A DNA stretch of 64,000 nucleotides from Burkholderiaceae bacterium (GCA_023150375.1 JAKLLA010000010.1:62001-126000), one strand, 5' to 3'; positions 1 to 8,834 are shown, numbered from the stretch's first letter. Notes: a model not told the origin generated them from the letters alone. A program made the numbers and translations.

Positions 1-99
1 TATGTCTCGCTGAAACTTAGTCGCGAAGGCCGGCCGCCGGGCCGCCCCAAGGCCGGCGCTCCCCCTTGGGGGGGCGCGAACGAAGTGAGCTGGGGGGCT
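1..99. repeat. GC-rich double-hairpin intergenic element downstream of livH
   Basis: This non-coding stretch follows the livH stop codon on the minus strand. It contains a C-run/G-run hairpin (about 59-74) flanked by a second short dyad and another G-run (about 92-98). Similar C5-6/G5-6 double hairpins occur at 5984-6063, 7310-7360 and 15600-15673 in this window. In Burkholderiales such elements are common between genes and may act as transcription barriers; a terminator role here is inference. No gene is visible in these bases. Confidence 0.5.
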
Positions 100-1029
100 T
101 CATACACGGTCGATGATCTTCTCGCCGAACAGGCCCTGCGGCCGAACGAGGAGGACGAACAGCACCAGCACGTAGCCGAACCAGATCTCGATGCCGCCGC
201 CCAGCATCGGGCCGATGAACACCTCGGAGAGCTTCTCGCCCACACCGATGATCAGCCCGCCGATGATGGCGCCGGGCACCGAGGTCAGCCCGCCCAGGAT
301 CACCACCGGCAGCGCCTTGAGCGCCACCAGCGACAGCGAGAACTGCACGCCCAGCTTGCTGCCCCAGATCACGCCGGCCACCAGGGCGACGAAGCCGGCG
401 ACCGACCAGACGATCACCCAGATCCGGTTGAGCGGAATGCCGATGGACTGGGCGGCCTGGTGGTCGTCGGCCACTGCGCGCAGCGCCCGGCCGGTGGAGG
501 TGTACTGGAAGAACAGCGACAGCACCACCACCAGTGCGGCGGCGATCACCGCGGCGTAGAGGTCTTCCTTGTTCACCAGGATGCCGCCCTGGAAGGTGCT
601 CTCCAGCAGGAACATCGGGTCCTTGGGCAGACCGATGTCGATCTTGTAGATCTCGCTGCCGAACAGGGTCTGGCCGAAGCCGTCCAGGAAGTAGGTGATG
701 CCCAGCGTGGCCATCAGCAGCGTGATGCCCTCCTGGTTGACCAGCTTGCCCAGCACGAGCCTCTCGATGGCCCAGGCCACCACCACCATCAGCGCCATCG
801 CGGCCGTGAAGGCCAGCAGGTTGCCCAGCAGCTTGCTCTCGAAGCCCAGCAGGGCCGGGAACCACTCGGAGAAACGCGCCATGGCCAGTGCCGCGAACAG
901 CACCATGGCCCCCTGGGCGAAATTGAACACGCCGCTGGCCTTGAAGATCAGCACGAAGCCGAGCGCCACCAGCGAGTACAGCATGCCCGTCATCAGGCCG
1001 CCGATCAGTGCTTCGATGAAGAATCCCAT
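100..1029 (-). CDS. livH: Branched-chain amino acid-type ABC transporter permease, LivH family
   Basis: This 309-residue inner-membrane permease has the LivH pattern: multiple hydrophobic helices, the early FNFAQGAMVLF segment (about residues 36-46) and the late PGAIIGGLIIGVGEKL motif (about 255-270). It forms one half of the channel that imports branched-chain amino acids or similar carboxylic substrates, together with a LivM permease, ATPases and a periplasmic binding protein. Length is normal for LivH (about 290-310). It starts at an ATG preceded by AGGGA, 14 bases after livG, in the same minus-strand operon. The partner permease, second ATPase and binding protein are not in the window and probably lie beyond the left edge. 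Substrate is unknown; the linked acyl-CoA ligase suggests an organic acid. Confidence 0.9.
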   Translation of the reverse strand: MGFFIEALIGGLMTGMLYSLVALGFVLIFKASGVFNFAQGAMVLFAALAMARFSEWFPALLGFESKLLGNLLAFTAAMALMVVVAWAIERLVLGKLVNQEGITLLMATLGITYFLDGFGQTLFGSEIYKIDIGLPKDPMFLLESTFQGGILVNKEDLYAAVIAAALVVVLSLFFQYTSTGRALRAVADDHQAAQSIGIPLNRIWVIVWSVAGFVALVAGVIWGSKLGVQFSLSLVALKALPVVILGGLTSVPGAIIGGLIIGVGEKLSEVFIGPMLGGGIEIWFGYVLVLFVLLVRPQGLFGEKIIDRV

Positions 1030-1043
1030 GTCGCGATCCCTGT

Positions 1044-1832
1044 TCAGTGGCTGGTGCCGAGATAGGCACTGATCACGTCTTCATTGCTGCGCACCTCGTC
1101 GGGGGTGCCGTCGCCGATCTTCTTGCCGTAGTCCAGCACCACCACGCGGTCGGAGATGTCCATCACCACGCCCATGTCGTGCTCGATCAGCACGATCGTG
1201 GTGCCGAACTCGTCGTTCACATCCAGGATGAAGCGACACATGTCCTGCTTCTCCTCGACGTTCATGCCGGCCATCGGTTCGTCCAGCAGCAGCACCTGCG
1301 GCTCCATCGCCAGCGCGCGGCCCAGGTCGACGCGCTTCTGCAGGCCGTAGGGCAGACGACCCACCGGGGTCTTGCGGAAGGCCTGGATCTCCAGGAAGTC
1401 GATGATGTGCTCGACGAAGGCGCGGTGCTCGCACTCCTCGCGCTCGGCCGGGCCCCAGCGCAGCGCCTGCAGGAAGAGGTTGCTCTTCATCTTCAGGTTG
1501 CGCCCGGTCATGATGTTGTCGATCACGCTCATGCCCTTGAACAGCGCCAGGTTCTGGAAGGTGCGCGCCACCCCCATCTCGGCGACCTGGCGGCTGTTCA
1601 TGTGGCTGAAGGTCTGGCCGCGGAAGGTGATCTTGCCTTCCTGCGGGGTGTAGACCCCGTTGATGCAGTTGAGCATCGAACTCTTGCCGGCACCGTTCGG
1701 GCCGATGATGGCGCGGATCTCGTGCTCGCGGACGTTGAAGCTGATGTCGGTCAGCGCCTTCACGCCACCGAAGCGCAGGCTGATGTTCTGGACGTCGAGG
1801 ATGACGTCGCCGATCTTCTTTCCGTCGCTCAT
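1044..1832 (-). CDS. livG: Branched-chain-type ABC transporter ATP-binding protein, LivG family
   Basis: This 262-residue ATPase energises the LivH/LivM permease pair. The Walker A motif is GPNGAGKSS near residue 40. LivG-type features follow: GVARTFQNLALF (Q-loop region), LPYGLQKRVDLGRAL (a signature region in which the usual LSGGQ is replaced by LPYGLQK) and LLLDEPMAGMN (Walker B). The ATG overlaps the stop of the upstream acyl-CoA ligase by 4 bases (1829-1832), so the two are translationally coupled. The open frame continues upstream, but that part lies inside the ligase gene in another frame. The insertion between Walker A and the signature is long, as in LivG rather than LivF. Confidence 0.92.
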   Translation of the reverse strand: MSDGKKIGDVILDVQNISLRFGGVKALTDISFNVREHEIRAIIGPNGAGKSSMLNCINGVYTPQEGKITFRGQTFSHMNSRQVAEMGVARTFQNLALFKGMSVIDNIMTGRNLKMKSNLFLQALRWGPAEREECEHRAFVEHIIDFLEIQAFRKTPVGRLPYGLQKRVDLGRALAMEPQVLLLDEPMAGMNVEEKQDMCRFILDVNDEFGTTIVLIEHDMGVVMDISDRVVVLDYGKKIGDGTPDEVRSNEDVISAYLGTSH

Positions 1833-3781
1833 GCTGCAGCCCCCTTCACGGCCGGGAAGGTCTTGGCGTCGACGATCTTCAGCGTGGCCGAGACGCTGCC
1901 GCTGCGCCCGTCCTCGAACTTCACCGCGGTCTCGATGAACTGCTCGGACTTGCCGCCGTACATCGCGTCGACCAGCACCTTGTACTTGTCGTTGATGAAG
2001 CCGCGCTTGACCTTGCGGGTGCGGGTCATCTCGCCGTCGTCGGCGTCGAGTTCCTTGTGCAGCACCAGGAAGCGGCTGATCTGGCTGCCGGCCAGCAGGC
2101 TGTCCTGCGCCAGGTCGGCATTGACCTTCTCGACGCATTCGCGGATCAGCTCCAGCACCTGCGACTTGGAGGCCAGGTCGGTGTAGCCGGCGTAGGGCAG
2201 GTTGCGCTTCTCGGCCCAGTTGCCCACCGCCTCGACGTCGATGTTGACGAAGGCACAGACCTTCTCGCGCCCGTCGCCGAAGGCCACCGCCTCCTTGATG
2301 TACGGGAAGAACTTCAGCTTGTTCTCGACGTACTTGGGCGCGAACATCGCCCCGTCGTTCGCGCCGCCCTTGATGCGGCCCACATCCTTGACCCGGTCGA
2401 TGATCTTGAGCTGTCCGGACGCGTCGATGAAGCCGGCGTCGCTGGTGTGGTACCAGCCATCCTCGGTCAGCACCTCGGCGGTGGCGGCCGGGTTCTTGTA
2501 GTACTCCTTGAGCAGGCCGGGCGACTTCACCAGGATCTCTCCGTTGGGCGCCAGCTTGATCTCCACGCCCTCGATGGGCACGCCCACCGTGTCGGCGCGC
2601 ACCTCGTGGTCGGGCTGCAGGCAGACGAACACCGCGGTCTCGGTCGAGCCGTAGAGCTGCTTGAGGTTGATGCCGATCGAGCGGTAGAAGGTGAACAGGT
2701 CCGGGCCGATCGCCTCACCCGCCGTGTAGGCCACGCGCACCCGCGAGAAGCCCAGCGTGTTGCGCAGCGGGCCGTAGACGAAGAGGTTGCCCAGCGCGTA
2801 CTTGATCGAGTCGACCAGGCCGATCGACTTGCCGTCCATGCGGGCCGGGCCGACGCGCCGCGCCACGTCCATGAAGGCGTGGAACATCTTCTTCTTGAGG
2901 GCGCCGGCGTCCTCCATGCGGATCATCACCGAGGTGAGCAGGCCTTCGAAGATGCGCGGCGGGGCGAAGTAGTAGGTCGGTCCGATCTCCTTGAGGTCGA
3001 TCGTCACCGTGGCGCCCGACTCGGGGCAGTTCACCACGTAGCCGCAGACCAGCCACTGTGCGTAGCTGAAGATGTTCTGGCCGATCCAGGCCGGCGGCAG
3101 GTAGGCCAGCACCTCGTCGCGCTCGCTCAGCTGGTCGAACTTCGCGCCCGCGGCGGCCCGGTCGATCAGCGAGCGGTGCGTGTGCACCACGCCCTTGGGG
3201 TTGCCGGTGGTGCCGGAGGTGAAGAACATCGCCGCCACATCGCCGGGCGCGCTGCGCTCGATGGCCTGCTCGAGAAACTCCGGATGCTGTTTCGCCCAGG
3301 CGCGCCCCTGCTCGATCAGCACATCCAGCGACGCCAGTCCCGGCTCGTCGTACTTGCGCAGACCGCGCGGATCGTCGAACCAGATCCGGCCCAGCAGCGG
3401 GCACTGCTCGCGGATCTCGAGCAGCTTGTCGACCTGCTCCTGGTCCTCCACCACCGCGAAGGCCACCTCGGCGTTGTTGAGCGGATAGACGAATTCCGCG
3501 GCCACCGCGTCCTGGTACAGCGGCACGGGAATGGCGCCCAGACACTGGGCGGCCAGCATCGTGGCGTACAGGCGCGGCCGGTTCTCGCCGACGACGATCA
3601 GGTGCTGGCCGGCCTGCAGTCCGTTGGCTGCGAAGCCGCCGGCCAGGCCGCGCACCATCTCCAGCAGGTCGTGCCAGTTCAGCGTCTGCCAGATGCCGTA
3701 TTCCTTTTCACGCAGGGCCGCGGCCTGCGGACGCCGGCGGGCGTGGTCCAGCAGCAGGCGCGGGAAGGTCGTGTTCTGCAC
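1829..3781 (-). CDS. AMP-dependent acyl-CoA synthetase/ligase (long-chain FadD15-like)
   Basis: This 650-residue cytoplasmic enzyme activates a carboxylic acid to its acyl-CoA through an acyl-adenylate. Visible motifs are the AMP-binding P-loop TSGTTGNPKG (about residues 187-196), YGSTE (about 379-383) and the hinge-region DGWYHTSDAGFID (about 442-454). Its size and C-terminal arrangement match the FadD15-like long-chain group, not the roughly 550-residue medium-chain enzymes. Translation starts at a GTG at 3781 with GGAGGAG seven bases upstream. It is the first gene of an operon with livG and livH, so the pathway probably imports an acid and traps it as a CoA thioester. The true substrate (fatty, aromatic or alicyclic acid) cannot be read from the sequence. 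Confidence 0.85.
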   Translation of the reverse strand: MQNTTFPRLLLDHARRRPQAAALREKEYGIWQTLNWHDLLEMVRGLAGGFAANGLQAGQHLIVVGENRPRLYATMLAAQCLGAIPVPLYQDAVAAEFVYPLNNAEVAFAVVEDQEQVDKLLEIREQCPLLGRIWFDDPRGLRKYDEPGLASLDVLIEQGRAWAKQHPEFLEQAIERSAPGDVAAMFFTSGTTGNPKGVVHTHRSLIDRAAAGAKFDQLSERDEVLAYLPPAWIGQNIFSYAQWLVCGYVVNCPESGATVTIDLKEIGPTYYFAPPRIFEGLLTSVMIRMEDAGALKKKMFHAFMDVARRVGPARMDGKSIGLVDSIKYALGNLFVYGPLRNTLGFSRVRVAYTAGEAIGPDLFTFYRSIGINLKQLYGSTETAVFVCLQPDHEVRADTVGVPIEGVEIKLAPNGEILVKSPGLLKEYYKNPAATAEVLTEDGWYHTSDAGFIDASGQLKIIDRVKDVGRIKGGANDGAMFAPKYVENKLKFFPYIKEAVAFGDGREKVCAFVNIDVEAVGNWAEKRNLPYAGYTDLASKSQVLELIRECVEKVNADLAQDSLLAGSQISRFLVLHKELDADDGEMTRTRKVKRGFINDKYKVLVDAMYGGKSEQFIETAVKFEDGRSGSVSATLKIVDAKTFPAVKGAAA

Positions 3782-3868
3782 CGCGGGTCTCCTCCGGGCT
3801 GGCGGGATGTCGGAGCGGGGATCGCTCCATGCACCAGCACGATGGGCGAATGCTAAGCGGTTGTTTGA

Positions 3869-3893
3869 CGTCAGGTTGTCGGCCTGACGACAA
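3869..3893. promoter_or_regulatory. Nested inverted repeats between acyl-CoA ligase and Crp/Fnr regulator
   Basis: CGTCAGG (3869-3875) is inverted as CCTGACG (3883-3889). Overlapping it, TTGTCG (3876-3881) is inverted as CGACAA (3888-3893). Both dyads lie in the 225-base divergent intergenic region, about 88-113 bases upstream of each start. The placement fits an operator for the neighbouring regulator, but the sequence is not the classical TGTGA-N6-TCACA Crp site. Binding is inference. Confidence 0.4.
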
Positions 3894-4006
3894 TCCTAGG
3901 GTCTGCCCGGAAAGGACTTTCCCCGGGATGCCGGGACCGGCGCGTCGATTCGCCGGCCCGTGGAGGGACATTCGGGCCGGTCGAGGCCCGCCGCCTGATC
4001 CTGGTC

Positions 4007-4753
4007 ATGACCGATTCCGCCCGCTCCTGCGATCCCGCGCCTGCGCCGCGCGACACGCCGCTGCGCCGCCGTGCCCGTGCGCCCACGCGTGCCGAGGTGG
4101 AGATGGTCCCCTGGCTGGCCGTGCTGGGCGAGGACGAGCGCCGCCATGTGCTCGAGCACCTGCAGGTGGCCGATGCCGAGGTCGGCGAGTTCGTCTGCAA
4201 GATCGGCCGGCCGGCCAACTTCTGGTTCGGCGTGATCGACGGTCTGCTGAAGATGAGCAACGACAGCAGCGGCAGCGTGGCGATCACCTACACCGGCGTG
4301 CCGCCGGGCGCCTGGTTCGGCGAAGGCACGCTGCTCAAGCACGAGACCTACCGCTACAACATCGAGGCGCTGCGGCGCAGCACCGTGGCGGGGCTGCCGC
4401 TGGCCAGCTTCGACTGGCTGCTCTCGCGCAGCATCCCGTTCAACCGCTACGTGATGCTGCAGCTCAACGAGCGGCTCGGCCAGTTCATCGCCGCGCGCGA
4501 GACCGATCGCCTCGGCGATCCCGACAGCCGCGTCGCGCGCAGCCTGGCGGCCCTCTTCCACCCGGTGCTCTATCCGGGCGTGGGCCAGCTGCTGCGCATC
4601 ACGCAGCAGGAGCTGGGCTATCTGGTGGGGCTGTCGCGCCAGCGGGTCAACGTGGCACTGCGCGCCCTGCAGGCCGCCGGGCTGATCCGCATCGAGTACG
4701 GCGGCGTGCGCGTGCTCGACCTGCCGGGGCTGCGCAGCTTCCGCGCGCCATGA
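4007..4753 (+). CDS. Crp/Fnr-family transcriptional regulator
   Basis: This 248-residue regulator has a cyclic-nucleotide-binding-like beta-roll (about residues 40-150), a dimerisation helix (about 150-175) and a winged HTH (about 195-235). The recognition helix contains SRQRVNVALRAL. Where Crp and many relatives have SR-E-T/R, this protein has SRQR, so its DNA target probably differs from TGTGA. No cysteine cluster for an iron-sulphur centre is present (only Cys8 and Cys64), so an Fnr-type oxygen sensor is unlikely. It is divergent from the acyl-CoA ligase/liv operon, making that operon its most likely target. The ligand is unknown. The first 30 residues are Arg/Pro-rich and the start codon lacks a strong ribosome-binding site, so a later start is possible. 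Confidence 0.85.
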   Translation: MTDSARSCDPAPAPRDTPLRRRARAPTRAEVEMVPWLAVLGEDERRHVLEHLQVADAEVGEFVCKIGRPANFWFGVIDGLLKMSNDSSGSVAITYTGVPPGAWFGEGTLLKHETYRYNIEALRRSTVAGLPLASFDWLLSRSIPFNRYVMLQLNERLGQFIAARETDRLGDPDSRVARSLAALFHPVLYPGVGQLLRITQQELGYLVGLSRQRVNVALRALQAAGLIRIEYGGVRVLDLPGLRSFRAP

Positions 4754-4757
4754 CGCG

Positions 4758-4784
4758 GGCGAGGCACCCGCGCGGGGCCTCGCC
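4758..4784. terminator. Bidirectional hairpin between convergent genes
   Basis: GGCGAGGC (4758-4765) pairs with GCCTCGCC (4777-4784), and the loop itself is self-complementary (CCCGCGCGGG). It lies in the 40-base gap between the convergent regulator and AAA+ ATPase genes. There is no T-run, so efficiency as an intrinsic terminator is uncertain. Confidence 0.4.
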
Positions 4785-4793
4785 TGCACTGCC

Positions 4794-5801
4794 TCAGTGC
4801 ACGAAGCCGATCGGGCTGCGCTTGCCGCTGCCGCCCGCATCGGGCAGGTCGGCCACCTCGATCGTGGTGCGCCGCGCCAGCTTGGCGTTGCCGAAGGCCG
4901 TCATCCAGGCCCGGCGCATCTCGCGCGGGGCCAGCTCGGCGAGGCTGTCGAGCACGTCGTCACCCGGCATCTCGTCGAAGCGCCGTCCCCAGTCGTGGGC
5001 CGCGCGGATGCCCTGGTACAGGCGCAGCGCGATGCGCCGGGCCGCATCGCGGTCGGGCATGCGCACCTCGTAGACATTCATCCGGTTCAGGATGGGCTCC
5101 GGAATCTGGCGTTCGTCGTTGGCCGTGGCCACCCAGATGACCTGGCTGGCGTCGATCGGCACCTCGGCGAACTCGTCGATGAAGGCATGCGCGGTGTCGT
5201 GCTCGAGCAGGCTGTACAGCGCGCCCAGCGGGTCGTAGGCGTGCTCGCCGCCGGCCTTGTCGATCTCGTCGACCACGATCACCGGGTTGGCGTACTGGCC
5301 GTCCACCAGGGTTTCGAAGACCTTGCCGGGCCGGGCACCCTTCCACTGGCTGGAGGCGCCGGAGAGCACCCAGCCCGCGGTCAGCGAGCTCATCGACAGG
5401 AAGCCCATGCCGGTGCCCAGCAACTGCGCCATCTCGCGGGCGAAATGGGTCTTGCCCACGCCGGGCGGCCCGAGCAGCAGGATCGGCGTGATCTCCAGCG
5501 CATCGCGGCTGTCCTCGCAGAGTGCGAGCTGGCGCTTCACGTCGTCGAGCACCGGGTGGAAGTTCGGCAGCGTGTCGTAGAGGTGGTCCATCACCGGCAG
5601 CCCGCTGGGCTTGACCTGGAAACGCTCCGGTCCCTTCTCGAGCATGCGCTCGTAGGTCGCGCGCAGGTGCTCGTGCTCCTTGGGCGGCAGCTTGGTCAGG
5701 CGCTTCTCCACCTCGTCGACGCGGTAGAGGGGGCGCATCTGGGCGATCGGGATCGCCGAGGGCGAAGTGCATACCAGGTCGGTACTGATCGGACGGCTCA
5801 T
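4794..5801 (-). CDS. Stand-alone Lon-like AAA+ ATPase (no protease domain)
   Basis: This 335-residue protein has one AAA+ module. Walker A is LLLGPPGVGKTHFA (about residues 110-123), Walker B is VIVVDEIDKAGG (about 178-189), sensor 1 is VIWVATANDERQIP (about 220-233) and the arginine-finger region is ILNRMNVYEV (about 236-245). The spacing and the PGKVFETL segment resemble the ATPase core of Lon. There is no Lon substrate-binding N-domain and no Ser-Lys protease domain. It may remodel or unfold a protein partner; which one is unknown. The ATG at 5801 has GAGGAGG six bases upstream; the frame is open further upstream, but that part would translate the ribosome-binding site. It stands alone, downstream of and on the same strand as the gsp locus, separated by 261 bases. 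Confidence 0.75.
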   Translation of the reverse strand: MSRPISTDLVCTSPSAIPIAQMRPLYRVDEVEKRLTKLPPKEHEHLRATYERMLEKGPERFQVKPSGLPVMDHLYDTLPNFHPVLDDVKRQLALCEDSRDALEITPILLLGPPGVGKTHFAREMAQLLGTGMGFLSMSSLTAGWVLSGASSQWKGARPGKVFETLVDGQYANPVIVVDEIDKAGGEHAYDPLGALYSLLEHDTAHAFIDEFAEVPIDASQVIWVATANDERQIPEPILNRMNVYEVRMPDRDAARRIALRLYQGIRAAHDWGRRFDEMPGDDVLDSLAELAPREMRRAWMTAFGNAKLARRTTIEVADLPDAGGSGKRSPIGFVH

Positions 5802-5983
5802 GCGGACCTCCTCGGGGCGTCGGGCGCGGGTCGAAACCATTGCAGCAAAGCTTGCCAAAGCCGACCGGCGGAAGTAACCGGGGAATCTCCCGCATCCGCA
5901 GGGATGGGGGGCCCGGCTGCGTCACGCTCGGCGGCCCTGCGTGCCATGCATCGCGCATGCCAGCGCCCCGGCTCTTCGCCAGG

Positions 5984-6063
5984 CTTGAACGGTCCACCGG
6001 ACCTTTCAAGTCCGGGCTCAGCCCCCCTCGAGGGGGAGCGGCGTCAGCCGCTTCGGGGGGGGC
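5984..6063. repeat. Long near-palindrome plus double hairpin downstream of gspF
   Basis: A 27-base near-perfect palindrome (5984-6010, CTTGAA...TTCAAG arms, one mismatch) is followed by a C-run/G-run hairpin (about 6020-6034), a GCGGC/GCCGC dyad and a G-run ending at the gspF stop. On the minus strand this is just 3' of gspF, the last gene of the secretion operon, so it probably ends or protects that transcript. The rest of the 261-base gap (5802-5983) should carry the AAA+ gene promoter; no convincing boxes were seen. Confidence 0.5.
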
Positions 6064-7286
6064 TATTTCACCCAGGTGTTGAGCTGGATGATCGGCAGCA
6101 GCACCGCCAGCACGATCAGCATGACCATCGCGCCCATCACGACGATCAGCAGGGGTTCCAGGATCGTGGCCAGCTGCATCGCGCGGCGCTGTACCTCGGC
6201 GCCGAGCTGGGTGGCGGCGCGCTGCAGCATCGTGGGCAGCTCGCCGGTCTGCTCGCCCAGGCGCGAGAACATCGCCAGCAGGCCGGGGAAGCGCTTCTTG
6301 GCCGCCAGCGCGGAGGCCAGCGGGGCACCTTCGCGCACCTGCACCAGGGCCTCCATGGCGTCGGCGCGCATCGCGGTGTTCGACAGGGTCTCGGCCGCGG
6401 CCTGCAGGGCCTTGAGGATGGGCACGCCCGAGCCGGCCAGCATCGCCAGCGTGCCGGCGAAGCGCGCGGCGTTGTAGCCCCGCGCCAGCCGGCCCAGCAG
6501 CGGCAGGCGCAGGAAGGCCGCGTCCAGGCGTTCGCGGGTGGCCGAATTGCGGCGCATCAACAGCAGCAGGCCCACGCCGCCGGCCAGCGCCAGCGCGAGC
6601 AGCCAGCCCCAGTGGCGCACGAAGTCGCTGATCGCCAGCATCGCCACGGTCAGGAAGGGCAGGGCGCGCTTGCCGCCGGCAAAGACCTGCGCCACCTGGG
6701 GCACCACGTAGGTGACCAGGAAGATCACGATCACGATGGCCACGCAGGAGACGATGGCTGGGTAGAGCGCCGCGCCGACCAGCTTGGCCTTGAGCGCCTG
6801 GCGCTCCTCGAGGTCGTCGGCGAGCTTCTCGAGCACCCGGCCGAGCTGGCCGCTCTGCTCGCCGGCGGCCACCACCGCGCGGTAGACCTCGTCGAACTCG
6901 CGCGGGGCCGCGGCCAGCGCGCGGGCGAAGGTCGAGCCGGCGTTCACCTCGGCGCGCAGGTGGGCGAGCAGCTCGCGCTGGCGCGGTTCCTCGGCCTCGT
7001 CGGCCAGGGCGGTCAGGGCACGTTCGAGCGGCAGGCCGGCGCCGACCAGGCCAGCGAGCTGGCGCGTCCAGATGGCCAGCGTCGTCGCGGTGAAGACGCG
7101 CCGGCCGCGGCGCAGGGCGGCCGGCCCGCCGCCTGCGGCTGCGTCGCCTGCCACCGGCTGCACGTCCAGCGGCACGAGCGCGCGGGCGCGCAGCTGGGCG
7201 CGCACGGCCTTGGCGTTGTCGCCCTCGAGCAGGCCGGTCTGGGTCTTGCCGGCGGCGTCGAGCGCTTCGAATCTATAGGCAGGCAT
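6063..7286 (-). CDS. gspF: Type II secretion inner-membrane protein GspF
   Basis: This 407-residue polytopic protein is the inner-membrane platform of the type II secretion system. It sits with GspL, GspM and GspC and couples the GspE motor to pseudopilus growth. It shows two T2SSF repeats (about residues 70-195 and 275-400), each followed by hydrophobic helices: about 170-195, a double helix around 220-245, and the C-terminal VVMGAMVMLIVLAVLLPI. The N-terminus AYRFEALDAAGKTQTG is the standard GspF opening. Length is typical (about 405). It is the last gene of the minus-strand gsp run. A 110-base spacer with a 12-bp inverted repeat separates it from gspE, unlike the tight packing of most neighbours. 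Confidence 0.95.
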   Translation of the reverse strand: MPAYRFEALDAAGKTQTGLLEGDNAKAVRAQLRARALVPLDVQPVAGDAAAGGGPAALRRGRRVFTATTLAIWTRQLAGLVGAGLPLERALTALADEAEEPRQRELLAHLRAEVNAGSTFARALAAAPREFDEVYRAVVAAGEQSGQLGRVLEKLADDLEERQALKAKLVGAALYPAIVSCVAIVIVIFLVTYVVPQVAQVFAGGKRALPFLTVAMLAISDFVRHWGWLLALALAGGVGLLLLMRRNSATRERLDAAFLRLPLLGRLARGYNAARFAGTLAMLAGSGVPILKALQAAAETLSNTAMRADAMEALVQVREGAPLASALAAKKRFPGLLAMFSRLGEQTGELPTMLQRAATQLGAEVQRRAMQLATILEPLLIVVMGAMVMLIVLAVLLPIIQLNTWVK

Positions 7287-7309
7287 GGCGGGGCCGCATC
7301 ATCGCAGAG

Positions 7310-7348
7310 CCGTTGCCCGCCGCCGGGCCGCGCCGAGGCGGGCAACGG
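7310..7348. repeat. 12-bp inverted repeat in the gspE-gspF spacer
   Basis: CCGTTGCCCGCC (7310-7321) is repeated inverted at 7337-7348 with a 15-base GC-rich loop. In the minus-strand mRNA it would form a very stable stem between the gspE stop and the gspF start. It could be an intra-operon attenuator or an mRNA stabiliser; the role is inferred. Confidence 0.5.
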
Positions 7349-7396
7349 CCTCCTCGGGGGGACGCGAAGGCGCGCCGCGACAAGCCTGGGAGCCGG

Positions 7397-8815
7397 TCAT
7401 TCGCGCGTGACCCGCAGCAGTTCTTCGACCGAGGTGATGCCCTCGGCCACCAGGCGTTCGCCGTCCTCGCGCATCGAGCGCATGCCGGCGCGCCGGGCAG
7501 CCGCAGCCAGTTCGGCCTCGGGGGCGCGCTCGTGCACCCGCGCGCGCAGCGCCTCGTCGGCCACCAGCAGCTCGTAGATGCCGCGCCGGCCCTTGTAGCC
7601 GCTGTGGCCGCAGTGCTCGCAGCCGATGGCCCGCCAACGTCCCGTCTCGTCCTGACGTTTGCACTTCGGGCACAGGCAGCGCACCAGCCGCTGCGCCAGC
7701 ACGCCCAGCAGGCTGGAGCTGAGCAGGAAGGGCTCGATGCCCATGTCGGTCAGCCGGGTCACCGCGCTGGGCGCATCGTTGGTGTGCAGCGTGGCCAGCA
7801 CCAGGTGGCCGGTCAGCGAGGCCTGCACCGCGATCTGCGCGGTCTCGTGGTCGCGGATCTCGCCGATCATGATCACGTCCGGGTCCTGCCGCAGGATGGC
7901 GCGCAGGGCCTTGGCGAAGGTCAGGTCGATCTTCGCGTTGACCTGGGTCTGGCCAATGCCGGGCAGCTCGTATTCGACCGGGTCCTCCACCGTCAGCACG
8001 TTGGTGGTGCTGGTGTCGATGCGCCCCAGCCCGGCGTAGAGCGTGGTGGTCTTGCCCGAGCCGGTCGGGCCGGTGACCAGCACGATGCCGTGCGGCTGCT
8101 GCAGCAGGCGCTCGAAGCGCGAGAGCGTCTGGCCGGCCATGCCCAGGCCTTCGAGGGTGAACTTGGCCTCGCCCTTGTCGAGCAGGCGCAGCACCGCGCG
8201 CTCGCCGTGCACGCCGGGCAGGGTGGACACGCGCACGTCGATCGCCCGCCCGCCGATGCGCAGGCTGATGCGCCCGTCCTGCGGCAGGCGCTTCTCGGCG
8301 ATGTCCAGCTCGGCCATGATCTTCAGGCGCGAGATCAGCGCGGCGTGCAGCGCCTTGTTGGGCTGCACCACCTCGCGCAGCGTGCCGTCCACGCGGAAGC
8401 GCACCGCCGAGCTGCGCTCGTAGGGCTCGATGTGGATGTCGCTCGCGCCGTCCTTGGCCGCCTGCGTCAGCAGGGCGTTGAGCATGCGGATGATGGGCGC
8501 ATCGTTGGCGGCCTCGAGCAGGTCCTCCACCGCGGGCAGGTCCTGCATCATGCGGCTGAGGTCCACCGCGCTCTCGACCTCGCCGACCACCGCCGCGGCG
8601 CTGGACTCCCCCCCGGCATAGGCCTGGGCGATGCGCTGCGCCAGGCGCTCGGGCTCCTCGTGCTCCACCGCGTCGACCGCGTAGAGGCGCTGCACCTCGG
8701 CGATGGCCGTCAGGCTGGCACCGGCCGGGGCGGTCCACAGCAGCAGGCGGTGGCCGTCGTCCTCGAGCAGCAGCTGCTGGGCCTTGGCCCAGGCGTAGGG
8801 CAGGGGGTGGCGCAT
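7397..8815 (-). CDS. gspE: Type II secretion ATPase GspE
   Basis: This 472-residue cytoplasmic hexameric ATPase drives the type II secretion pseudopilus. Visible are Walker [16 protein letters not shown] (about residues 234-248), the Asp box region, Walker [14 protein letters not shown] (about 295-307), and a tetracysteine zinc module with CLCPKC and CEHC (about 365-390) that distinguishes GspE from retraction ATPases. The N-terminal region is short, so only one N1E-type domain is likely. It lies 19 bases after gspD on the same strand. It should partner GspL through its N-domain and GspF through its ATPase core. Confidence 0.95.
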   Translation of the reverse strand: MRHPLPYAWAKAQQLLLEDDGHRLLLWTAPAGASLTAIAEVQRLYAVDAVEHEEPERLAQRIAQAYAGGESSAAAVVGEVESAVDLSRMMQDLPAVEDLLEAANDAPIIRMLNALLTQAAKDGASDIHIEPYERSSAVRFRVDGTLREVVQPNKALHAALISRLKIMAELDIAEKRLPQDGRISLRIGGRAIDVRVSTLPGVHGERAVLRLLDKGEAKFTLEGLGMAGQTLSRFERLLQQPHGIVLVTGPTGSGKTTTLYAGLGRIDTSTTNVLTVEDPVEYELPGIGQTQVNAKIDLTFAKALRAILRQDPDVIMIGEIRDHETAQIAVQASLTGHLVLATLHTNDAPSAVTRLTDMGIEPFLLSSSLLGVLAQRLVRCLCPKCKRQDETGRWRAIGCEHCGHSGYKGRRGIYELLVADEALRARVHERAPEAELAAAARRAGMRSMREDGERLVAEGITSVEELLRVTRE

Positions 8816-8834
8816 CGTTCGTGCCGATCCGGGC

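Noticed and set aside
1-1029. Loss of livM, livF and the binding protein from the transporter operon
   Set aside because: The operon runs off the left edge, so absence cannot be judged here.
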